Source of the DNA: Exilibacterium sp.
Lineage (GTDB): Bacteria; Pseudomonadota; Gammaproteobacteria; Pseudomonadales; Cellvibrionaceae
DNA length: 64,000 nucleotides
NCBI GenBank assembly: GCA_028280195.1
Contig: JANQMH010000026.1
Coordinates: 17,556-81,555 of the forward strand
Reading direction: 5' to 3'
Numbering within the stretch: the stretch's first letter is position 1; each line of letters opens with the position of its first letter. The notes beneath the pieces were generated by a model. That model did no database searches. It was not told where the DNA came from and saw nothing but the letters and a program-made list of their open reading frames with translations. The position numbers and the translations under genes were made by a program. Below are positions 61,001 to 64,000 of this stretch, one piece after another.

Positions 61001-64000
61001 GCGGTGGTGATGCCATTACCGGCATTGCCTCAAACCCCTAGTGGTAAAGTTGATCGTCGCGCCTTGCCGACCCCCGACTTTGCCGATTTACAGCAATACA
61101 GCTATCGCGCCGCGACAACGGAAATAGAAAAACAGCTCACCGCGATCTGGGCAAACGTATTGAACCTCCCTGCCGCAGATATCAGCACCGACGCCTCGTT
61201 TTTAACCTTGGGAGGGCACTCCTTGTTGGCCACGCGTATCGCCAGCCAGGTGAGACAAACATTTGAGTTGAACTTATCACTTACCGACGTATTCGAAGCC
61301 GATACCATTCGATTTTTGGCACAGGTGATTGAGGAATGCCAGGCGTTGCCCACTAGTAATACCTTACCGTTGGTTCCTATCAAACGGACACAACCTCTAG
61401 CTTTGTCCTTTTCCCAGCAACGGTTGTGGTTTCTACACGAATTTGAAGGGGGTAAGGATACACGCTACAACGAACCTCTGGCGTTACGGTTAACAGGCAC
61501 CATCAAGATAACCGCATTGCAACAAGCCATCCAAACCATTGTGAACCGCCATGAGATTTTACGCACCACCTATAAAACCGTCGGCGGCGAAGCTGTGCAA
61601 GCGATAGCGGCATCCTTAACCTTGGATATTCCAGTCATTGAAATCATGCAAAATGTCGCTCCACAATACCTCGAAGAACAGTTGGCCCAGGTATTCGATT
61701 TGGCCGAGGGTCCACTAATCAAAGTCAGCGTTCTACGCCTGGGCCCGAGTGAACATATTCTATTTATCAATATGCACCATATTGTTTGCGACGGCTGGTC
61801 CATAGAAGTGTTCGGCAGGGAACTCACTATCCTCTATGACCACTATCAAGCTGATGATTCCTCCCAACGTCATTCCCTTCTACAACCACTCCCATGCCAG
61901 TATGCCGATTTCAGCCATTGGCAACGGCAGTGGCTACAAGGCGATATGCTGGAACAACAACTCAACTATTGGAAAAAACAGTTAGCCGATGCTCCGGCAT
62001 TGTTGGAATTGCCTACCGACCGACCGCGACCGGCGCAACAGTCCTATGCCGGTTCCCGTTACGCTTTCAATATTCCCGTCGCACTGACCGAGTCCCTGCG
62101 ACAAGTCGGCCAGCAAGCGGGGACGACCCTGTTTATGACTCTATTGGCGGGCTTTAATATCCTGCTATCGCGCTACAGTGGACAGGACGATATTTGCATC
62201 GGCACGCCGACTGCAAATCGCCAGCGGGAAGAACTGGAAAATCTAATCGGTTTCTTTGTCAATACCCTGATATTGCGCACCCAAGTCAACGGCCAAACCT
62301 GTGTGAATGATTTTTTACACACCGTTAAAAACATGGCACTGGAAGCCTATCACCATCAAGATATTCCATTTGAGCAACTGATAGATGTATTAAAGCCAGA
62401 ACGCAGCTTGAGTTATTCGCCGTTATTTCAAGTGATGTTTGTCCTTCAAGATTCGCCGAAAGACAGTTTCATCTTGCCTGGTATAGATGCATCTGCTATC
62501 GAGGTTGACATCCAAAAATCCAAATTTGATATCACCGTAATGCTTACTGAGGTACCGCAAGGGCTCAGTGGTGTTGTGGAATACAATACAGATCTCTTTG
62601 ACCGTACGGCGATAGAGCGATTTTGCAATCATTACAGTTTGCTACTAGAAAGTATGGCCAAAAACCCATATCAAAATCTGTGCGATTTACCGTTACTAAC
62701 TGAACTAGAACGTAAGCAAATTTTGGTAGATTGGAATAACACTCAGGTGAATTATCCGAAAGACCAGTGTATTCATCAATTGTTTGAAACGCAGACTGAA
62801 AAAACACCGGATGCCGTGGCTTTAGTGTTTGAAGGCCAACAACTCACCTATCAGGCACTTAATCAAAAAAGTAATCTGTTGGCGCATTACCTGATTGCAC
62901 AGGGCGTCAAGCCGGAGAGTCGAGTTGGACTGTGTGTCGATCGCTCATTGGATATGATAGTCGGGATGTTAGGTATCATAAAAGCCGGTGGAGCCTACGT
63001 ACCCATTGACCCGGGCTACCCACGACAGCGAATTGAATACCTGATTCAAGATAGTGGCATGTGGGTACTACTCACGCAGGAAGCGTCACGAGAACGCATA
63101 GAAGATCAAGAGATAATCTGTTGCTATTTGGACAGTGATTGGCAGATGATGGAAACTCAACCGACGACAGCACCGAATGTTGTGTTGACCCCAAAAAACC
63201 TGGTGTATGTGATTTATACCTCTGGCTCTACCGGCAAACCGAAAGGCGTTGCTGTTTCTCATGATAGTTTAAGCCAGCTGTGTTATTGGCATCAAGACGC
63301 TTTCTCCGTTACGCCAACAGCTCGAGCCACTCAGTTAGCGGGTATGGGGTTTGATGCTATGGCTTGGGAAGTTTGGCCTTACGTCACGGCGGGTGCCTTG
63401 GTATCTCTGGTACCAAAGGACTTGGTGCTCATGCCGACCGCTTTGATTGCGTGGTTAGCCTTACAAAAGATGACTCACTGTTTTGCGCCAACACCATTAG
63501 CGGAGAGTTTGCTGAATGAAACTTGGCCACCGTCTATGGCGTTGAGCTACGTCTTAACAGGCGGCGATAAATTGAAGCAGCTGCCAGCGTCGGATTTGCC
63601 GTTTGCCCTAGTCAATAACTACGGCCCTACCGAAGATACGGTGGTTACTACCTCAGGGATTGTGGCAGAGGACGACCGTGTCCCCCCTGCTATCGGACGA
63701 CCGATTAGCAATACCCAGGCCTATATCTTGGACGCCGAATTAAACCCGGTACCGATATTTGTTGTAGGAGAGCTAGTGATTGGTGGAGAGCGATTAGCAC
63801 GAGGATATTTAAACCGCCCCGGATTAACCGCCGAACGATTTATCCCGGACTTCTGGAGTGGGCAATCCGGTGTGCGTTTGTATAAAACCGGTGATTTGGT
63901 GCGTTATTTACCGGATGGGGAGATTGAATTTGTAGGCCGTACGGATTTTCAGGTGAAGGTCCGTGGTTTCCGTATTGAACTCGGTGAAATAGAAAGTGTA
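58064..64000 (+). CDS. Nonribosomal peptide synthetase, C*-A-T-C-A (3' partial)
   Basis: The frame is open from the ATG at 58064 to the right edge (1979 codons, no stop). Domains: C1 (about residues 10-440) with a weakened core motif (YHPAILDR, His 158 kept, Gly lost); A1 (480-995) with YTSGSTGRPK at 643 and GKVDRRALP; a PCP with LGGHSLL (Ser 1053); C2 (1105-1535) with an intact HHIVCDG (1238); A2 from about 1550 with YTSGSTGKPKG, cut by the edge. The ten-residue code of A1 reads D-V-Q-L-I-A-Q-V-V-K, one change from a proline code; A2 reads D-A-W-F-L-G-N-V-V, the known leucine code. No epimerase seen. Lower GC than the rest of the window. Confidence 0.93.
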   Translation, partial: MNTHQQLRLEATYKVSPLQKSLLPGQLLPLSTSQNNVEHFSLQLTGALAHSALKVAGSLLLEHHTVLRTAFVDIDTDEPQQRVYQHVELPWREEDWRDLFVNEGRDRAADLENPQSQALNDWMAADRQQGFSLDQAPLLRLTLIRLSDEDYQLIGSYHPAILDRESIQYLCQELMYACVAITAQQSVSLPAAQPFQAYIDGLTESTSAEQYWREYLKDFSAPTPLAIDRRPKVKNSAGKEDSEIKLERPTSNLKTQRLNFTKKFTSALTTLARDYDLTLNSILQGTWAILLSRYSRETEVVWGHRVSDRSMDPEKGIEVGPINHTVPFKTTVDPDTKALSWLQALQKQQQEQQSYQTAPLSVIQSWSGIDSEIPLFHSVIAFNRHPVDTHISQQLAEANIAIAPVAFYPSNFYSLSLGIDLTDNITLEVDYHAALFETAAIKRLLGHYQTLLTGIVNNPIEKLGQLPLLTQQEKQQLLVDWNNTQVDYPKEKCIHQLFEAQVEKTPQATAVIFDDQQLTYQELNEKSNQLAHDLIQQGIVPDSRVGLCVERSLETVVGILGILKAGGAYVPLDPNYPKDRLAYMLEHADVERLLTLTRLQAQLPANHPPVLYLDKDDSEYSDATGHQNPTIQTNPEDLGYVIYTSGSTGRPKAVAMPHRALINLIQWQRTQSTAGEGARTLQFSPISFDVSFQEMFATWYTGGILVMVSEAVRKDPFALWQFIDEQQIQRLLMPFIALQQLAEANDDTDTTNTRVARLTEIITAGEQLQITPAIRRLFQQRPHCRLVNQYGPSETHVVTALTLEGQPDTWEALPTIGKPIANTSTYLLDPYRQPVPIGVSGELYIGGVNLARGYLGRDDLTSERFIRDPFSKKNGARLYKTGDLARYRPDGAIEYQGRADDQVKVRGFRIEPGEIEQVLVEQPDIREAAVTVHTHQQQAQDKYLVAYVVMENNEKHDVKSLNDILQARLADTLPDYMIPAVVMPLPALPQTPSGKVDRRALPTPDFADLQQYSYRAATTEIEKQLTAIWANVLNLPAADISTDASFLTLGGHSLLATRIASQVRQTFELNLSLTDVFEADTIRFLAQVIEECQALPTSNTLPLVPIKRTQPLALSFSQQRLWFLHEFEGGKDTRYNEPLALRLTGTIKITALQQAIQTIVNRHEILRTTYKTVGGEAVQAIAASLTLDIPVIEIMQNVAPQYLEEQLAQVFDLAEGPLIKVSVLRLGPSEHILFINMHHIVCDGWSIEVFGRELTILYDHYQADDSSQRHSLLQPLPCQYADFSHWQRQWLQGDMLEQQLNYWKKQLADAPALLELPTDRPRPAQQSYAGSRYAFNIPVALTESLRQVGQQAGTTLFMTLLAGFNILLSRYSGQDDICIGTPTANRQREELENLIGFFVNTLILRTQVNGQTCVNDFLHTVKNMALEAYHHQDIPFEQLIDVLKPERSLSYSPLFQVMFVLQDSPKDSFILPGIDASAIEVDIQKSKFDITVMLTEVPQGLSGVVEYNTDLFDRTAIERFCNHYSLLLESMAKNPYQNLCDLPLLTELERKQILVDWNNTQVNYPKDQCIHQLFETQTEKTPDAVALVFEGQQLTYQALNQKSNLLAHYLIAQGVKPESRVGLCVDRSLDMIVGMLGIIKAGGAYVPIDPGYPRQRIEYLIQDSGMWVLLTQEASRERIEDQEIICCYLDSDWQMMETQPTTAPNVVLTPKNLVYVIYTSGSTGKPKGVAVSHDSLSQLCYWHQDAFSVTPTARATQLAGMGFDAMAWEVWPYVTAGALVSLVPKDLVLMPTALIAWLALQKMTHCFAPTPLAESLLNETWPPSMALSYVLTGGDKLKQLPASDLPFALVNNYGPTEDTVVTTSGIVAEDDRVPPAIGRPISNTQAYILDAELNPVPIFVVGELVIGGERLARGYLNRPGLTAERFIPDFWSGQSGVRLYKTGDLVRYLPDGEIEFVGRTDFQVKVRGFRIELGEIESV

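Overview
The window looks like the chromosome of a free-living, aerobic, high-GC gammaproteobacterium, most likely a marine lineage near Cellvibrionales (Spongiibacteraceae or Cellvibrionaceae). This is inferred from the order glyA-nrdR-ribD-ribE-ribBA-ribH-nusB-thiL-pgpA, the block pomAB next to xseB-ispA-dxs, two large TonB-dependent receptors (one with a tryptophan halogenase and SapC), a Psp stress operon and a GacA/Csr-type small RNA signal. No tRNA, rRNA, CRISPR array or insertion-sequence transposase was seen.

Layout. 1-3.6 kb: valine catabolism (acyl-CoA dehydrogenase, enoyl-CoA hydratase, 3-hydroxyisobutyryl-CoA hydrolase, mmsB). 3.9-12.9 kb: glyA and the riboflavin block, with a RibBA whose second domain has lost its zinc cysteines and a separate intact ribA. 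13.3-18.6 kb: TonB receptor, flavin-dependent halogenase and SapC. 18.6-23.7 kb (mostly minus strand): phosphoesterase, two small envelope proteins, dxs, ispA, xseB. 24.0-26.3 kb: sodium-type stator pomA/pomB and a PilZ protein. 26.5-26.7 kb: a probable CsrA/RsmA-sequestering small RNA behind a GacA-type box. 27-28.6 kb: HNH nuclease and a secreted unknown. 28.6-32.6 kb: pspF divergent from a psp operon that opens with an unannotated 49-residue membrane peptide. 32.7-35.7 kb: cold-shock-domain protein, EcsC-type protein and a Pro/Glu-rich lipoprotein. 36-39.2 kb: an FHA / CHASE2 Ser-Thr kinase / FHA operon. 39.5-45.3 kb: Atm1-type ABC exporter, EamA transporter, a P-loop kinase with an acyl-CoA synthetase, and a membrane protein. 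45.5-50.2 kb: a LuxR-solo, cytochrome P450 and TonB-receptor run. 50.6-64 kb: ECF sigma factor, FecR, phosphopantetheinyl transferase, a decayed NRPS protein, MbtH, aldehyde dehydrogenase and a large NRPS that runs off the right edge.

How the parts fit. The right end is a nonribosomal peptide locus supplied with its own carrier-protein activator (PPTase) and MbtH chaperone, and headed by a sigma/anti-sigma pair that lacks the usual adjacent receptor. The large NRPS reads C*-A-T-C-A over the visible 1979 residues; by the ten-residue specificity code the first A domain is proline-like and the second matches a leucine code. The upstream NRPS-like protein keeps an open frame but has lost half of its C domain, key A-domain residues and the carrier domain.

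The signals most worth following up are the GacA-box/GGA-motif small RNA, the NRPS pseudo-enzyme, the extra small protein at the head of the psp operon, the CCCTATA/TATAGGG motif shared by the luxR and P450-linked receptor promoters, and a recurring habit of short imperfect tandem repeats and long intergenic palindromes near gene ends.
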